Counted from the first letter of the stretch, positions 43,359 through 53,439 are shown. The stretch is DNA of 64,000 nt from Helicobacter typhlonius (GCF_001460635.1 NZ_LN907858.1:558001-622000); one strand, 5' to 3'. Translations and numbers: made by a program. The notes: generated from the sequence alone by a model not told the origin.

Positions 43359-44414
43359 ATGTATCAACAACGCGTGAAAGAAGCTATAGAGGCGATTAAA
43401 AAAGGTGAGATGATTATTATTATGGACGATGAGGATAGGGAGAATGAGGGCGATTTGGTAATGGCAGGTATTTTTTCCACTCCTCAAAAAATCAACTTTA
43501 TGGCGCAAGAAGCACGAGGGCTTATTTGCGTATCCATCACACAAGAGCTTGCCAAAAAACTTGACTTGCCCCCAATGGTGCAAAAAAACGATAGCAATCA
43601 CGAAACAGCCTTTACGATTTCTATTGACGCAAAAGAAGCCAAGACGGGTATTTCAGCCTATGAGCGCGATATGACTATTAGACTTATGTGTGAGAGTAAC
43701 GCAAAACCAAGTGATTTTGTGCGTCCCGGACATATTTTTCCGCTTATTGCTAAAGAGGGAGGAGTGCTTGTGCGCACAGGACATACAGAGGCAAGTGTAG
43801 ATATTTGCCGCCTTGCAGGAGTTGCACCCATTAGCGTAATTTGTGAGATTATGAAAAAAGACGGCACAATGGCAGGGCGCGGGGATAAATTTTTGCTTGA
43901 TTTTGCCTCTTTGCATAATCTTAAGATTCTCTATGTATCCGATATTATCCATTATCGCCTTAATTTTGAAAATCTCCTGCGTGAGACTTCTCGTAAAAAT
44001 GCAGTATTTATGGGCGTAGCGTGTGAAAAAATCACCTTTATAGACCATTTAGAGCGCGAGCATATTGCCTTTGCATTTTCTACCTCTACTCCGCATAAGA
44101 CAAAGCCGCTTATTAGATTCCATAATATGCGCAGTGATTTGGAATTGCTAGAAAATACAGAAGAATGGAATGCGCTTCTTAAAAGCATTGAATATTTAAA
44201 AGAACAAGGCGGCTATTTGATAGTTTTAAATACTCATTCCCTGCATATATCTAAAGCCTGTGGCGATATGAAAGACTTTGGTATTGGTGCGCAGATTCTT
44301 AAAAGATTAGGTATTGAAGATTTTGTGCTTCTTAGCTCTTGTAGTGCAAACAAAGGTGAGTATAATGCCCTTAGTGGCTTTAATCTGCATTTGGTGGAAA
44401 AGATTGAGGTATAA
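43359..44414 (+). CDS. ribB: 3,4-dihydroxy-2-butanone-4-phosphate synthase with degenerate GTP cyclohydrolase II domain
   Basis: 351 residues from the ATG at 43359 (AAAGGTT upstream). The RibB half (1-205) is intact: [23 protein letters not shown] and [16 protein letters not shown]. The C-terminal half aligns with GTP cyclohydrolase II in length but lacks the zinc cysteine cluster and the GDxxxS/R core, as in H. pylori RibBA. So it should supply only the four-carbon unit of riboflavin, with a separate RibA elsewhere. Confidence 0.9.
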   Translation: MYQQRVKEAIEAIKKGEMIIIMDDEDRENEGDLVMAGIFSTPQKINFMAQEARGLICVSITQELAKKLDLPPMVQKNDSNHETAFTISIDAKEAKTGISAYERDMTIRLMCESNAKPSDFVRPGHIFPLIAKEGGVLVRTGHTEASVDICRLAGVAPISVICEIMKKDGTMAGRGDKFLLDFASLHNLKILYVSDIIHYRLNFENLLRETSRKNAVFMGVACEKITFIDHLEREHIAFAFSTSTPHKTKPLIRFHNMRSDLELLENTEEWNALLKSIEYLKEQGGYLIVLNTHSLHISKACGDMKDFGIGAQILKRLGIEDFVLLSSCSANKGEYNALSGFNLHLVEKIEV

Positions 44415-44478
44415 AATAATATTAAGACAAATTTGTCTATAATCTTAGCTTTTGTAAATCCATATTTTAGGGAAAGTT

Positions 44479-45492
44479 ATGCCATTATCTCCAAGAGTGA
44501 AAATTCTTGTCTGCTATCATAAGATAAGCCCAATCATTGCAAATGAAGTGTTGCAACCAATTTTGGTAGGTGCGGCACAAGCAGACCAAACCACACTAGA
44601 ATCTTTAGAATCTGCTTGTGCTAAGCAGGGCGTAGAACTTTTTAGGGACGATTATATTTCAGGGGAGGAGGCATACTCTCATAGTTTAAAAAAAGAAATT
44701 TCCACACTCAATCCCCACTTTTGCGAACTCACCGCAATGTATTGGGCGTGGAAGAATCTTGAAGCAGATTATTATGGACTTTTTCATTATCGGAGAGTGT
44801 TTGATTTCGCACTAAATACATTTTTTTCTCGCCTTAAATCAGCCTTTATTCCTCAAAGTCGTGTTATCGCTAAATATCATCTTGAATCTACCTTTATTAC
44901 TTCGTATTTGCAAACACATCATATTGATATAGTTATTCCCAAGCCCTTGCCTTTACACCAAGATATAAATGCGTATGAAAATTTTGCGAAAGGAGGGCAT
45001 AACATAAAAGATTTAGATAAAGCGATTGCCTATATTAAAGAAACTTATCCATTTATGGGAGATTCTATTACGCAGGCACTTTTTACAAATGGTGCGAAAA
45101 TATGCTATTGGAATATGGCAATATGGCGTAAAGAGATATTTTTTGAATATTGTGAGTGGCTCTTTGATGTGCTTTTTGCTTTGCAAGAGCAAATTGATTA
45201 TAAATCTTATGATGCACACGAAGCGAGAGTCTTTGGATTTTTAAGTGAGTGGCTTTTTAACGTGTGGCTTGCCTATCAGTTGAAAACGCGTAAATTGAAT
45301 GTGCTTGAAGCAAAAAGTAAGCTTCTTTATAACAAGCAAAGTAAATTTTTTGGCAAAGTCAGTGCGCCAGATTGTGAGCGGTATTATTTTTTATTTATCC
45401 GTATATATAAAAAATCTCTTTCGCCCCTCCCCCCTGCTACTCCACAGCCTCAAAAGTTTAAACAAGAATTTGATAAAGGGAATGAAGTATGA
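44479..45492 (+). CDS. DUF4422 glycosyltransferase-like protein
   Basis: 337 residues. DUF4422 marks: ILVCYHKISPI near the start, LTAMYWAWKNLEADYYGLFH and FHYRRVFDF, and FFEYCEWLFDVLFALQ followed by RVFGFLSEWLFNVWL. Family members occur in capsule and O-antigen loci and are thought to be glycosyltransferases. First gene of the 44479-51309 glycan cluster; AGGGAAAG precedes the start. It overlaps its paralogue by four bases. Confidence 0.85.
   Translation: MPLSPRVKILVCYHKISPIIANEVLQPILVGAAQADQTTLESLESACAKQGVELFRDDYISGEEAYSHSLKKEISTLNPHFCELTAMYWAWKNLEADYYGLFHYRRVFDFALNTFFSRLKSAFIPQSRVIAKYHLESTFITSYLQTHHIDIVIPKPLPLHQDINAYENFAKGGHNIKDLDKAIAYIKETYPFMGDSITQALFTNGAKICYWNMAIWRKEIFFEYCEWLFDVLFALQEQIDYKSYDAHEARVFGFLSEWLFNVWLAYQLKTRKLNVLEAKSKLLYNKQSKFFGKVSAPDCERYYFLFIRIYKKSLSPLPPATPQPQKFKQEFDKGNEV
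44717..44806 (+). repeat. 90-bp repeat shared with 45682-45771
   Basis: Direct repeat inside the two DUF4422 genes with a single mismatch, although the flanking coding sequence differs strongly. It codes for the LTAMYWAWKNLEADYYGLFH region. Confidence 0.85.
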
Positions 45493-46436
45493 ATATAAAG
45501 ATTCTCGTATGTTATCACAAGGTAAGCCCTATTATTGGCAATGATGTCTTACAGCCAATTCTGCTCGGTGCAGCAAATGCGAGTGAATACACCATAGGCG
45601 GTTTGAAAACTTTGTGTGATAAGGCAGGAGTGCCACTTTTGTATGATAATAGTGGAGAGCATATCAGCAGCCTTAATCCCTACTTTTGCGAACTCACCGC
45701 AATGTATTGGGCGTGGAAGAATCTTGAAGCAGATTATTATGGACTTTTTCATTATCGTAGAGTGTTTGATTTTAGAGATTCTACTCATTTTGATATGCCT
45801 AGAACACAAAAATATTATTATGATTCCATAAGAGGTTTTTTTAGTGATTTTTATCAACAATATGGGCTTAATCCTCAAAATATTATTGAGTCTCTAAAGG
45901 GTTATGATATAGTGCTTCCAACTTTGGTTATTGACCACGATGATAAGCAAAGAGCACAACATTTATCACTCTATGAATTATATGATGAGGTGCATTATAT
46001 AAAAGATATGGATTTAGCGCTAGAGTATATCGCTTCAAAATATCCACAGATGTATCAAATTGCACTCGATACACTCCACAAAAAGCCTTTGTTTTGGTAT
46101 ATAGCAAATATGTATATTATGAAAAAGGCATTATATTTTGAATATTGCGAATGGTTATTTGATGTTTTGTTTGCTATTGAGCCTTTGAGTGCTTATAAAA
46201 ATTATGATAGTTATCAGGCAAGAATTTTTGGCTTTTTAGCGGAGAGATTATTTAATGTATGGATTGCTTATAAAAAAACACAAAAGAATCTTAAAATAAA
46301 AGAACTACCCTTAGTCTTTTTTAAATTTAGAGCAAAAAAAAGATGGTTTGGTTGGGCTCAAGATGGCGATGTGAAGCAATTTTATGTATGTAAATTACGA
46401 GTGATAAAGAAATATCTAGGTGAGGCTAAATCCTAA
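45489..46436 (+). CDS. DUF4422 glycosyltransferase-like protein (paralogue)
   Basis: 315 residues with the same motifs as its upstream neighbour (ILVCYHKVSPI, LTAMYWAWKNLEADYYGLFH, YCEWLFDVLFAIEPL, RIFGFLAERLFNVWIAY). It starts inside the previous stop (ATGA), so they are co-translated. The central ~100 residues differ, which suggests different acceptor or donor specificity after duplication. Confidence 0.85.
   Translation: MNIKILVCYHKVSPIIGNDVLQPILLGAANASEYTIGGLKTLCDKAGVPLLYDNSGEHISSLNPYFCELTAMYWAWKNLEADYYGLFHYRRVFDFRDSTHFDMPRTQKYYYDSIRGFFSDFYQQYGLNPQNIIESLKGYDIVLPTLVIDHDDKQRAQHLSLYELYDEVHYIKDMDLALEYIASKYPQMYQIALDTLHKKPLFWYIANMYIMKKALYFEYCEWLFDVLFAIEPLSAYKNYDSYQARIFGFLAERLFNVWIAYKKTQKNLKIKELPLVFFKFRAKKRWFGWAQDGDVKQFYVCKLRVIKKYLGEAKS
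45682..45771 (+). repeat. 90-bp repeat shared with 44717-44806
   Basis: Second copy; offset 965 bases. One mismatch by eye. Confidence 0.85.
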
Positions 46437-46473
46437 ATGTGTGACAGAGTTCAAAGAGGCAAGGGAGAGCTAA

Positions 46474-47946
46474 ATGGATTCTAGGATCTCACAGAAAAAT
46501 ACGCACTTTTTGCATAAGCTTTGCAATCTTGCAGATGTGAAAATAGCGCGTTTTCATCTCGGTGAAATTGTCTTATGGCTTTGTATGTTGCTTGCGGGAG
46601 TTGCTCTAGCTATCTTGCCATTGTCTTATAGCTATATAAGTATCAAAATCCCTATTCAACTGCTGTATATTGCATTTGGTGTGTATCTACTTTGTTTCTG
46701 GCGCAATATGAAATCTATCAAAGCCCTTATTTTGCCTCTTAGCTTTATGGCTATTGTTGTGATAATGGCGTATATCTCACTTTTGTATGCAGTGAATGTG
46801 CCAGAGACTAAGAATCTTATTCGTTGGTATCTGCTTGAACCTAGTCTTTTTATGATGATGAGTTTTCTATTCACACTTTCTTTGAAGCAAAGCCAACAGA
46901 GGATATTTTTTATTTTACTTTGCTGTGTGATTTTCTATCACCCTTTGGTTACAATTTATGATTTTTATGCTAATGGTGATGGGAAGCTCGGTTATCGTGC
47001 GATGTTACCCCATTATCATATCCCTGCTACGGGATATAGCTTTTATTTACTCTTTGCCTTTAGCTTTGCTTATGTGGGCTTTTTAAAAACAAGGGGGTTT
47101 GCAAAATACATCTTTGGCATATTTACACTTTTAGGAATCTACGCCTTTGTGTGTAATGGTGGAAGATTTGCGGCTTTGGCACTTATTGTTATGATATGTG
47201 CACCTCTTGCATTTTTTGTCTATAAGCGTAAAAAAATAGCTCTTTTGGGATTATTTATCACTCTTTGTTTTGGTGCTTTTGTGCTTTATCATTTTAGCTC
47301 CTCGTGGCAGGATAGATTTAATTTTTATAAGATAGTGAATAATTTTTCACAGGTATGGCACACACCTCCGGCAGAAATGGGGCAGTATCTCAATGGAGCG
47401 TGTCAAAATGACCCTTGGCTTATTTGTTCTCCGCATTCACTCAACAAGCATTCACAAATTTATATGGAATACTCAAGTCTAGCTAGAGTTTCAACACTCA
47501 AATCCACGCTCCTTGCCATAGTTGATAATCCACTGCGCCCTAATGGCTATCATTTTCAGCAATTTCCTTTTAATATTCAGCAGATTTTTCCACTCGAATC
47601 TATCAATCACCCATTTTCACTTGCTCCTTATAAGGATACCTTTATTTCTCATAACACGCATAATCATAATTATCCCTCTTCGGTGTGGTTTGAGTTAGGA
47701 CTTGTGGGCTTTATAGGATTTAGTTTATTTGTAGGGTATTTTTTCTACGCACTTTATAAGGCAAAAATTGATTTTCGCTCCAATGTAAATATACAGCAAC
47801 TCTTTATAGGAAGCATAGGCTTGGCTCTTTTGGGCTTGGTTGTAGCAAATGTTTTTGATTGTTTTCCTGTGCGTGATGGACAAATCTTTTTATTTGTGCT
47901 TTGTGGGGTATTTTTGGCTCATTTTAGAATCTTAAAGGATAGTTAA
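46474..47946 (+). CDS. O-antigen ligase/polymerase-like membrane protein
   Basis: 490 residues with about ten to twelve hydrophobic segments and one long non-membrane loop (about 285-400), the layout of Wzy_C/WaaL proteins. The loop contains SHNTHNHNYPSSVWFELGLVGFIGF, close to the ligase signature H(N/T)x..P....E.G..G. It would join polysaccharide to lipid A core, or polymerise it, in the periplasmic face of the inner membrane. Its stop overlaps the next gene's start. Confidence 0.8.
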   Translation: MDSRISQKNTHFLHKLCNLADVKIARFHLGEIVLWLCMLLAGVALAILPLSYSYISIKIPIQLLYIAFGVYLLCFWRNMKSIKALILPLSFMAIVVIMAYISLLYAVNVPETKNLIRWYLLEPSLFMMMSFLFTLSLKQSQQRIFFILLCCVIFYHPLVTIYDFYANGDGKLGYRAMLPHYHIPATGYSFYLLFAFSFAYVGFLKTRGFAKYIFGIFTLLGIYAFVCNGGRFAALALIVMICAPLAFFVYKRKKIALLGLFITLCFGAFVLYHFSSSWQDRFNFYKIVNNFSQVWHTPPAEMGQYLNGACQNDPWLICSPHSLNKHSQIYMEYSSLARVSTLKSTLLAIVDNPLRPNGYHFQQFPFNIQQIFPLESINHPFSLAPYKDTFISHNTHNHNYPSSVWFELGLVGFIGFSLFVGYFFYALYKAKIDFRSNVNIQQLFIGSIGLALLGLVVANVFDCFPVRDGQIFLFVLCGVFLAHFRILKDS

Positions 47947-49073
47947 TGCAAGAGATTCAAGAAAGTCCCCTCGTATCAGTGATAATACCAATCTATAATG
48001 TAGAAAAATATTTGAGAGAATGCCTAGATTCTGTAATCAATCAAACTTTGCGTGAAATAGAGATTATTTGCGTAAATGACGGCAGCACAGATAAAAGCGG
48101 GAGTATTTTAGAATCTTTCGCCCAAAGTGATAAGCGTATAGTAGCTATTCACAAGGCTAATGCAGGTGTGGCAAAAGCTAGAAATGAGGCTTTAAATCTT
48201 GCAAGAGGCAAATTTGTATATTTTATTGACTCTGATGATTTTTGTCCCTCGCACGATACACTTTTTACGCTCTATACCAATGCGGTGGCAAATCAAGCTC
48301 TTATTTGTGGTGGGTGTTTTAGTGATTATAAAAATGGTGTAATTAATACAGATTTTCCAAGTATTCTTTATGGCTATACTTTTACACACAATGGTTTTGT
48401 GGAATACAAAGATTATCAATTTGATTTTGGCTGGACACGCTTTATTTATGATAGAAAATTTTTAATAGATTCACATATTTTTCACCCACATTATACGCGC
48501 TATGAAGACCCTGTATTTTTTGTCAAAGTGATGATAGCAGCACAAAGATTCTATGCGCTTTCAGAGGTTACTTATTGCTATCGCATAGGACATCAAAAGT
48601 CTTTTCTTGCTTGGAGTGAAACGCACTGGAGCGACCAAAATAAAGGTTTGCTTGATGTACTTTATTTTGCTAGAGCGCATAAACTTGATAAGCTTTATAA
48701 TCTCACATTATCACGTGCGCGTATTATTGCTACAAACCTTACAGAGAGCATATGTGAGGGAAAAGGCAGTATAGAATCTCTGTGTATGCTCAATATGATT
48801 TTATCAGCTAATGAGATTGCTTTGCAAAATAGAGATATGTCTCACGCTCTTAATTTGGAATTTGAGCGCATACACCAAAGGTTGAGCTATTTAAATCATC
48901 TTTTAATCTCGCCTTTACAACTTTTTATATTAATTCTCAAATTTTATAAACAAAAATTCAAATCCTACTTTCGTGTGCGACTTTTTAAAGAATATAGTGT
49001 GATAAAACTCTTTGGCATTACATTGTATGAGAGATTTGTACAACGTGCAGATTCTTCGGGGGGGGGGGTATAA
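47946..49073 (+). CDS. Family 2 glycosyltransferase with poly-G at its 3' end
   Basis: 375 residues. GT-A fold: VSVIIPIYNVEKYLRECLDS, CVNDGSTDKSG and the DxD in FIDSDDFCPS. The C-terminal ~40 residues (RVRLFKEYSVIKLFGITLYE) recur in the next gene. The last codons are made by a G11 tract (Ser-Gly-Gly-Gly-Val-stop); changes of tract length would alter only the tail. It probably adds a sugar to the O-antigen or core. Confidence 0.88.
   Translation: MQEIQESPLVSVIIPIYNVEKYLRECLDSVINQTLREIEIICVNDGSTDKSGSILESFAQSDKRIVAIHKANAGVAKARNEALNLARGKFVYFIDSDDFCPSHDTLFTLYTNAVANQALICGGCFSDYKNGVINTDFPSILYGYTFTHNGFVEYKDYQFDFGWTRFIYDRKFLIDSHIFHPHYTRYEDPVFFVKVMIAAQRFYALSEVTYCYRIGHQKSFLAWSETHWSDQNKGLLDVLYFARAHKLDKLYNLTLSRARIIATNLTESICEGKGSIESLCMLNMILSANEIALQNRDMSHALNLEFERIHQRLSYLNHLLISPLQLFILILKFYKQKFKSYFRVRLFKEYSVIKLFGITLYERFVQRADSSGGGV
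49058..49068 (+). repeat. Poly-G(11) tract abutting TATAAT
   Basis: Eleven G followed directly by TATAAT (49069-49074), between two GT2 genes. It lies 90 bases before the next start codon, a sensible place for a promoter whose spacing changes with tract length. Confidence 0.8.
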
Positions 49074-49158
49074 TGTAGCCTTTTATGCACCTTTTTTATT
49101 AAGTCTTATTTTAAAGAGAGAGCGACAATTTGCATTTATAGTTGTGAGGGTGGCATAA

Positions 49159-50202
49159 ATGCGAGATTTTAAGCCCCAAGATAAGCCTTTAGTTTCAGTG
49201 ATTATTCCAATTTATAATGTGGAGAAGTATGTGGCACAATGTTTAGATTCTATTATCAGTCAAAGTTATACAAACTTAGAGATTATTTGCGTAAATGACG
49301 GCAGCACGGATAGCAGTGGAGAAATCGTGCAAGAATATGCACAAAGGGATTGTAGAATCTGCTACTTTGAGCAAGAAAATCAAGGCTTGGGTGGTGCAAG
49401 AAACAAGGGACTTGATGAGGCACAAGGGGAGTATATTTATTTTATTGATTCAGATGATTATATTGATTTGGGATATATTGAGGGACTTGTTGATAAATGC
49501 AATGTTGGAATAACTCCTATTCAGACAAAAATGTTTTTTGTGCGTGGAGATAAGTTAGAGATTTATAATCTCCATTTGGGTAAAAAAGGAAATTTTATGC
49601 TTAATCCATCACTGATGCCTTTTTTGTCTTTTCATATTGTCAATGTTTTGTTGCAAGCAGCAATAATAAAAACTTACCACATTCGCTTCCTTTTATCTCA
49701 AGGTGCTGAAGATAGCGAATTTTTCTATCGTTATATTATTTTTGCACCAAATATTTGTTTTATAGATACTGGTGCATATTATTATAGACAAAGGCAGGAT
49801 TCAATCTTGGATTTGTTTAGAAATAGTGGCAATTTTCCATTAGAACCATTAGAATCTTTTAAAACGATTTATAGTTGGTATAAGCAATATGAAGTTTTAG
49901 AAAAGTATGGGCTACCCTTTAAACTTTTATATTCTTTTGATTTACATTCCAAAAATGCAGAGAATTACTATGAAAGTGCTAAAAATCTTGTTTTGAAGCT
50001 TAAAATTCCACAATCCATAATAAAACGTGATAGCCAAATGAAACTTATGTGCGACAATGATTTTTTAATGTTTGTGTGTAAAAGCAAATATGTTTTCAAA
50101 ACTTTGGAGCGAAGTTTTAGAATCCGACTTTTTAAAGAATATAGTGTGATAAGGCTTTTTGGTAAGACATTTTACGAACATTTTAGAATTTTAAAGGAGT
50201 AA
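49159..50202 (+). CDS. Family 2 glycosyltransferase
   Basis: 347 residues. VSVIIPIYNVEKYVAQCLDS, CVNDGSTDSSG and YFIDSDDYID are the GT-A and DxD parts; the C-terminal RIRLFKEYSVIRLFGKTFYE matches the previous gene. Starts after a GAGGGTGG site at 49159. Four bases separate it from glf. Two stretches of identical DNA (31 and 28 bases) are shared with the neighbour. Confidence 0.88.
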   Translation: MRDFKPQDKPLVSVIIPIYNVEKYVAQCLDSIISQSYTNLEIICVNDGSTDSSGEIVQEYAQRDCRICYFEQENQGLGGARNKGLDEAQGEYIYFIDSDDYIDLGYIEGLVDKCNVGITPIQTKMFFVRGDKLEIYNLHLGKKGNFMLNPSLMPFLSFHIVNVLLQAAIIKTYHIRFLLSQGAEDSEFFYRYIIFAPNICFIDTGAYYYRQRQDSILDLFRNSGNFPLEPLESFKTIYSWYKQYEVLEKYGLPFKLLYSFDLHSKNAENYYESAKNLVLKLKIPQSIIKRDSQMKLMCDNDFLMFVCKSKYVFKTLERSFRIRLFKEYSVIRLFGKTFYEHFRILKE

Positions 50203-50205
50203 GTA

Positions 50206-51309
50206 ATGAAAGTAAAAAATTGTATTGTGGGAGCGGGATTAGCTGGGCTTACTTTAGCAGAGCGTTTAGCAAATGTGAGAGGAGAATCCGTGTTACTTAT
50301 AGAGCGGAGAAATCATATCGGTGGAAATGCCTATGATTATAATGATGAGGGTATTTTGGTGCATAAATACGGCACACATATTTTTCATACTAATGATAAA
50401 AAAGTATGGCATTATTTAAATAAATTTAGCAGATTCTATCCTTATATGCACGAAGTCAAAGCCTTTGTAGATGGGCAGTTTGTGCCTGTGCCTTTTAATC
50501 TTAATTCTTTGTATATGGCATTTCCTGCAAAAATAGCACAAGATATAGAATCTACGCTTTTAGATAAATTTACCTATGGGAGCAAAGTATCTATTTTGGA
50601 ACTACAAAAAGTGCCAGAATTGAAGTTTTTAAGTGATTTTATTTATGAAAAAATCTTTTTGCACTATACGCTGAAGCAATGGCAATGTGCGCCACAAGAG
50701 CTAGATTCTAGCGTATTTGAGCGCGTGCCTATAAGCATTAGTCGCGATAATAGATATTTTCAAGATACATTTCAAGGAATCCCTATGGAGGGTTATACCA
50801 AAATGTGTGAAAAAATGATTGAAAATCCCCTTATACATTTAAAGTTAGATTGTGATTATAAAGATATAGCAGATTCTATTGAGTGTGATAGAATTTTTTA
50901 TAGTGGGGCGATTGATGAGTTTTTTAACTATGAATTGGGCGAGTTGCCTTATAGAAGTTTGCATTTTGATTTTGTGCGTTTTGAAAGAAAACATTTTCAA
51001 AGTGGGGCAGTTATCAATTATCCAAATAATTATGATTACACGCGCATTGGCGAATATAAATACTTTTTAAATTCTAAAACGCCTCATAGTATTGTGAGCT
51101 TTGAATACCCTAAGGCGTGGAGCAAGGGCGATGAGCGGTATTATCCTGTGCCAAATGAGGCAAATCAAGCACTTTATGAAGCCTACGCGCGTAAGGCAAA
51201 AGAGCTTAAAAATGTGCATTTTATCGGGCGTTTGGGAGAATATCGCTACTATGATATGGATAAGGTAATAGGGAGAACATTAGATTTTTTTAAAGATTTA
51301 GAATCTTAG
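50206..51309 (+). CDS. glf: UDP-galactopyranose mutase
   Basis: 367 residues. FAD-binding IVGAGLAGLTLAERLA, RRNHIGGNAYDY, YGTHIFHTNDKKVW, LKQWQ and the C-terminal GRLGEYRYYDMDKVIG are complete. It converts UDP-galactopyranose to UDP-galactofuranose, so the cluster makes a galactofuranose-containing glycan, with UDP-Gal from GalE. AAGGAG precedes ATG. Confidence 0.94.
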   Translation: MKVKNCIVGAGLAGLTLAERLANVRGESVLLIERRNHIGGNAYDYNDEGILVHKYGTHIFHTNDKKVWHYLNKFSRFYPYMHEVKAFVDGQFVPVPFNLNSLYMAFPAKIAQDIESTLLDKFTYGSKVSILELQKVPELKFLSDFIYEKIFLHYTLKQWQCAPQELDSSVFERVPISISRDNRYFQDTFQGIPMEGYTKMCEKMIENPLIHLKLDCDYKDIADSIECDRIFYSGAIDEFFNYELGELPYRSLHFDFVRFERKHFQSGAVINYPNNYDYTRIGEYKYFLNSKTPHSIVSFEYPKAWSKGDERYYPVPNEANQALYEAYARKAKELKNVHFIGRLGEYRYYDMDKVIGRTLDFFKDLES

Positions 51310-51356
51310 ATAAAGATAACGCAGTTAGGGCAAGTTTAGAATCTTAGCATTCGCGC

Positions 51357-52301
51357 TTATTGGGGCAAGATATTTTGCAATGCCTTTAATTCATCAAGTG
51401 TGTATCCAGCTTGAAGTCGTGCTTGGATATTCATCATTCGTGGCATTGCGCCTAGTTGCTTAAAGCGTCTCAAAAGTGTCGCAAAGTCCTGTGCCGAGCT
51501 AGAATCTGAAGTGTATCGCCACCATTTATCGCCCTTTTTGACGTGCGAAATTTCATCGTGCAGGATAATATCCAAACTCTCAAGCAATTTTTCAGTGAGT
51601 GTATGCTCAAACTCGCGCACTTTGCGGACGACAAAAGGATTTGCATCAAGCCCATTTGCCTCTAGCCCTCTATGCAGGAGTGCCATTCGCTCATCTACCC
51701 TCAAAGTCGCCTTTTGCGCGTCAAAAAGTTGGCTATGCACCGCAAAATCGCCATATTCATAACCTAATCCATTGAGGCACTCGCGCAGTAGGCGGAAGTG
51801 TAGCTCCTCCTCAAGTGCCACCATAAGCCAATCATAATAATAAGAGGGCGGCAATCCCCGAAAGCGATACATCGCATCAAGGGCTAAATCAATCGCGCTA
51901 TATTCAATATGCACGATAGAATGCAGGACTTTAGCGAGGCTTTGCTCACTCTTAATATGCTTTGGGCGGCGGATTTTTGTAGGGTGGGTAATGGTGCAAA
52001 ATCCCGCGTAAGATGGGCTTTGAAGCGGATAGATAGGGGCGTTTGTATCATTTAAAAATGCAAAAGATTCTAAGCTAGATTCTAAAATGTGAGAATCTAG
52101 CTCTTTGGCGGATTTTGTGCTGCTATGAGAATGCGCAGTATGATGTTTTAAGATATGACTAGATTCTAAAATATTTGCGAATTCTAAAACGCTCACAGAT
52201 TCTAAGGTATCTTTGTAGCGCGTGGCAAATGCGTTTAATCGTGCGCGTTTTTGCTCCGGTGTGGTGGCATTGAGCGCGTCAAAAAGCATATCAAAAAACA
52301 T
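51357..52301 (-). CDS. DUF455 ferritin-like protein
   Basis: 314 residues. Ferritin-like helices with LHSIVHIEYSAIDLALDA, ALEEELHFRLLRECL and LHDEISHVKKGDKWW give the Glu/His metal-site pattern of DUF455. Function in bacteria is not settled (tRNA hydroxylase MiaE relatives). An extra Ser/His-rich segment at about 45-80 is coded by several copies of the 7-mer, including a perfect inverted pair (52075-52083 and 52092-52100). It overlaps the MFS gene by eleven bases. Confidence 0.82.
   Translation of the reverse strand: MFFDMLFDALNATTPEQKRARLNAFATRYKDTLESVSVLEFANILESSHILKHHTAHSHSSTKSAKELDSHILESSLESFAFLNDTNAPIYPLQSPSYAGFCTITHPTKIRRPKHIKSEQSLAKVLHSIVHIEYSAIDLALDAMYRFRGLPPSYYYDWLMVALEEELHFRLLRECLNGLGYEYGDFAVHSQLFDAQKATLRVDERMALLHRGLEANGLDANPFVVRKVREFEHTLTEKLLESLDIILHDEISHVKKGDKWWRYTSDSSSAQDFATLLRRFKQLGAMPRMMNIQARLQAGYTLDELKALQNILPQ
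52075..52100. repeat. Inverted AGATTCT pair inside coding sequence
   Basis: CTAGATTCT and AGAATCTAG, a perfect 9-bp inverted repeat with an eight-base loop, within the DUF455 gene. Confidence 0.55.
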
Positions 52302-53439
52302 ATTTTGCCTTTTTTGTATGCGTGTAAAAAATGATTGAAGTGAAGCTTAAAAGTAGGGCAAGGAATATGATGAGAATCTGCCAACCACATTTTTCAAAAA
52401 TAAAAGATGAAAGATAAGAGCCAAGTGCGCCGCCTGTGTAGTAGAAGCTTAAATACAAGCCGCTTAAAACGCCTTTGTGGTGCGGACTAAGGGAGCTATT
52501 AAGTGCATTAAGCACAGAATGCGCGATGAAAGAGCCAAAGCACATTACAAACATTCCTACATACACCCACATCATAGAATCTATAAGGAATACACATAAT
52601 CCTAATGCAAAAAGATTGAGAGCGAGAAAGATTGTTTTTTCCTTGCCACCGCATATTTTTGTGATAAAACCAGCAAGGAGAGAGACTACAATCCCTATGC
52701 TATATCCCAAATACAAGCATCCAATTTCATTTTGGCTAATGTGTGGAAATATATCTTTAGCGTGAAAAGGAAGCGTGTTGAGCGCAGCCTGAAAGCTAAA
52801 AAACATCACAAAAACGCTCCCTAAGATAATAAGCGAAGTTTTATTTGTGAGAAAAGGAAGCATTTGTTTGAAAGAGATTTTTGAAAGAATCTGCTGTGTT
52901 GTGCTAATCCAAATGAGTGTAAAAAACCCTCCCAAAATCAAAGATATGCCAAGAATGACAAAGCATATTTGCCACGAAAATATTTCGGTGAGATATGCCC
53001 CGCCCATTCTGCCAACTAAGCCCCCAGCAATTGTGGAGGCGATATAAATACTGACATTAAATTGCAAGGAGGAGCTTTGTAGGCGCGTGAGAATGGTTAA
53101 AAGCGTAGTAAGGATAGCGGGGAAAAAGAGTGATTGTATAAAGCGCAAGCATAAAAAAAGCTGCAAATTATCACACCACGCAAGGAGGATTTGAAACCCT
53201 CCCGCGACAAACAAAGACAATGCAAGAATGAGTTTAGGCTGATTGTTTTCTAAAAAATATCCATAAAAAAGCGGCGCAAACGCCATAGGCAAAAGCGTAA
53301 TTGAGATAATGGCTGAAGCACTTTGTGTAGAAGTATGAAATTCCTCTGCTAAAAGGGGCAAAAGCGGTTGCGGGATATACACACTTGAAAGCGTTGCGAT
53401 TGCTATATACACAATGCTAATGACAGCTTTTTTATCCAT
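52291..53439 (-). CDS. MFS transporter
   Basis: 382 residues, about 12 hydrophobic helices. PQPLLPLLAEEFHTS after the first helix and FYGYFLENNQPK between helices 2 and 3 fit the YnfM/arabinose-efflux-like drug/metabolite group. Substrate unknown. Its end overlaps the DUF455 gene start by eleven bases. Confidence 0.85.
   Translation of the reverse strand: MDKKAVISIVYIAIATLSSVYIPQPLLPLLAEEFHTSTQSASAIISITLLPMAFAPLFYGYFLENNQPKLILALSLFVAGGFQILLAWCDNLQLFLCLRFIQSLFFPAILTTLLTILTRLQSSSLQFNVSIYIASTIAGGLVGRMGGAYLTEIFSWQICFVILGISLILGGFFTLIWISTTQQILSKISFKQMLPFLTNKTSLIILGSVFVMFFSFQAALNTLPFHAKDIFPHISQNEIGCLYLGYSIGIVVSLLAGFITKICGGKEKTIFLALNLFALGLCVFLIDSMMWVYVGMFVMCFGSFIAHSVLNALNSSLSPHHKGVLSGLYLSFYYTGGALGSYLSSFIFEKCGWQILIIFLALLLSFTSIIFYTHTKKAKYVF

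Noticed and set aside
45013-45219. Short antisense ORFs within glycan genes
   Set aside because: Ordinary shadow frames of the DUF4422 and GT genes without start signals.
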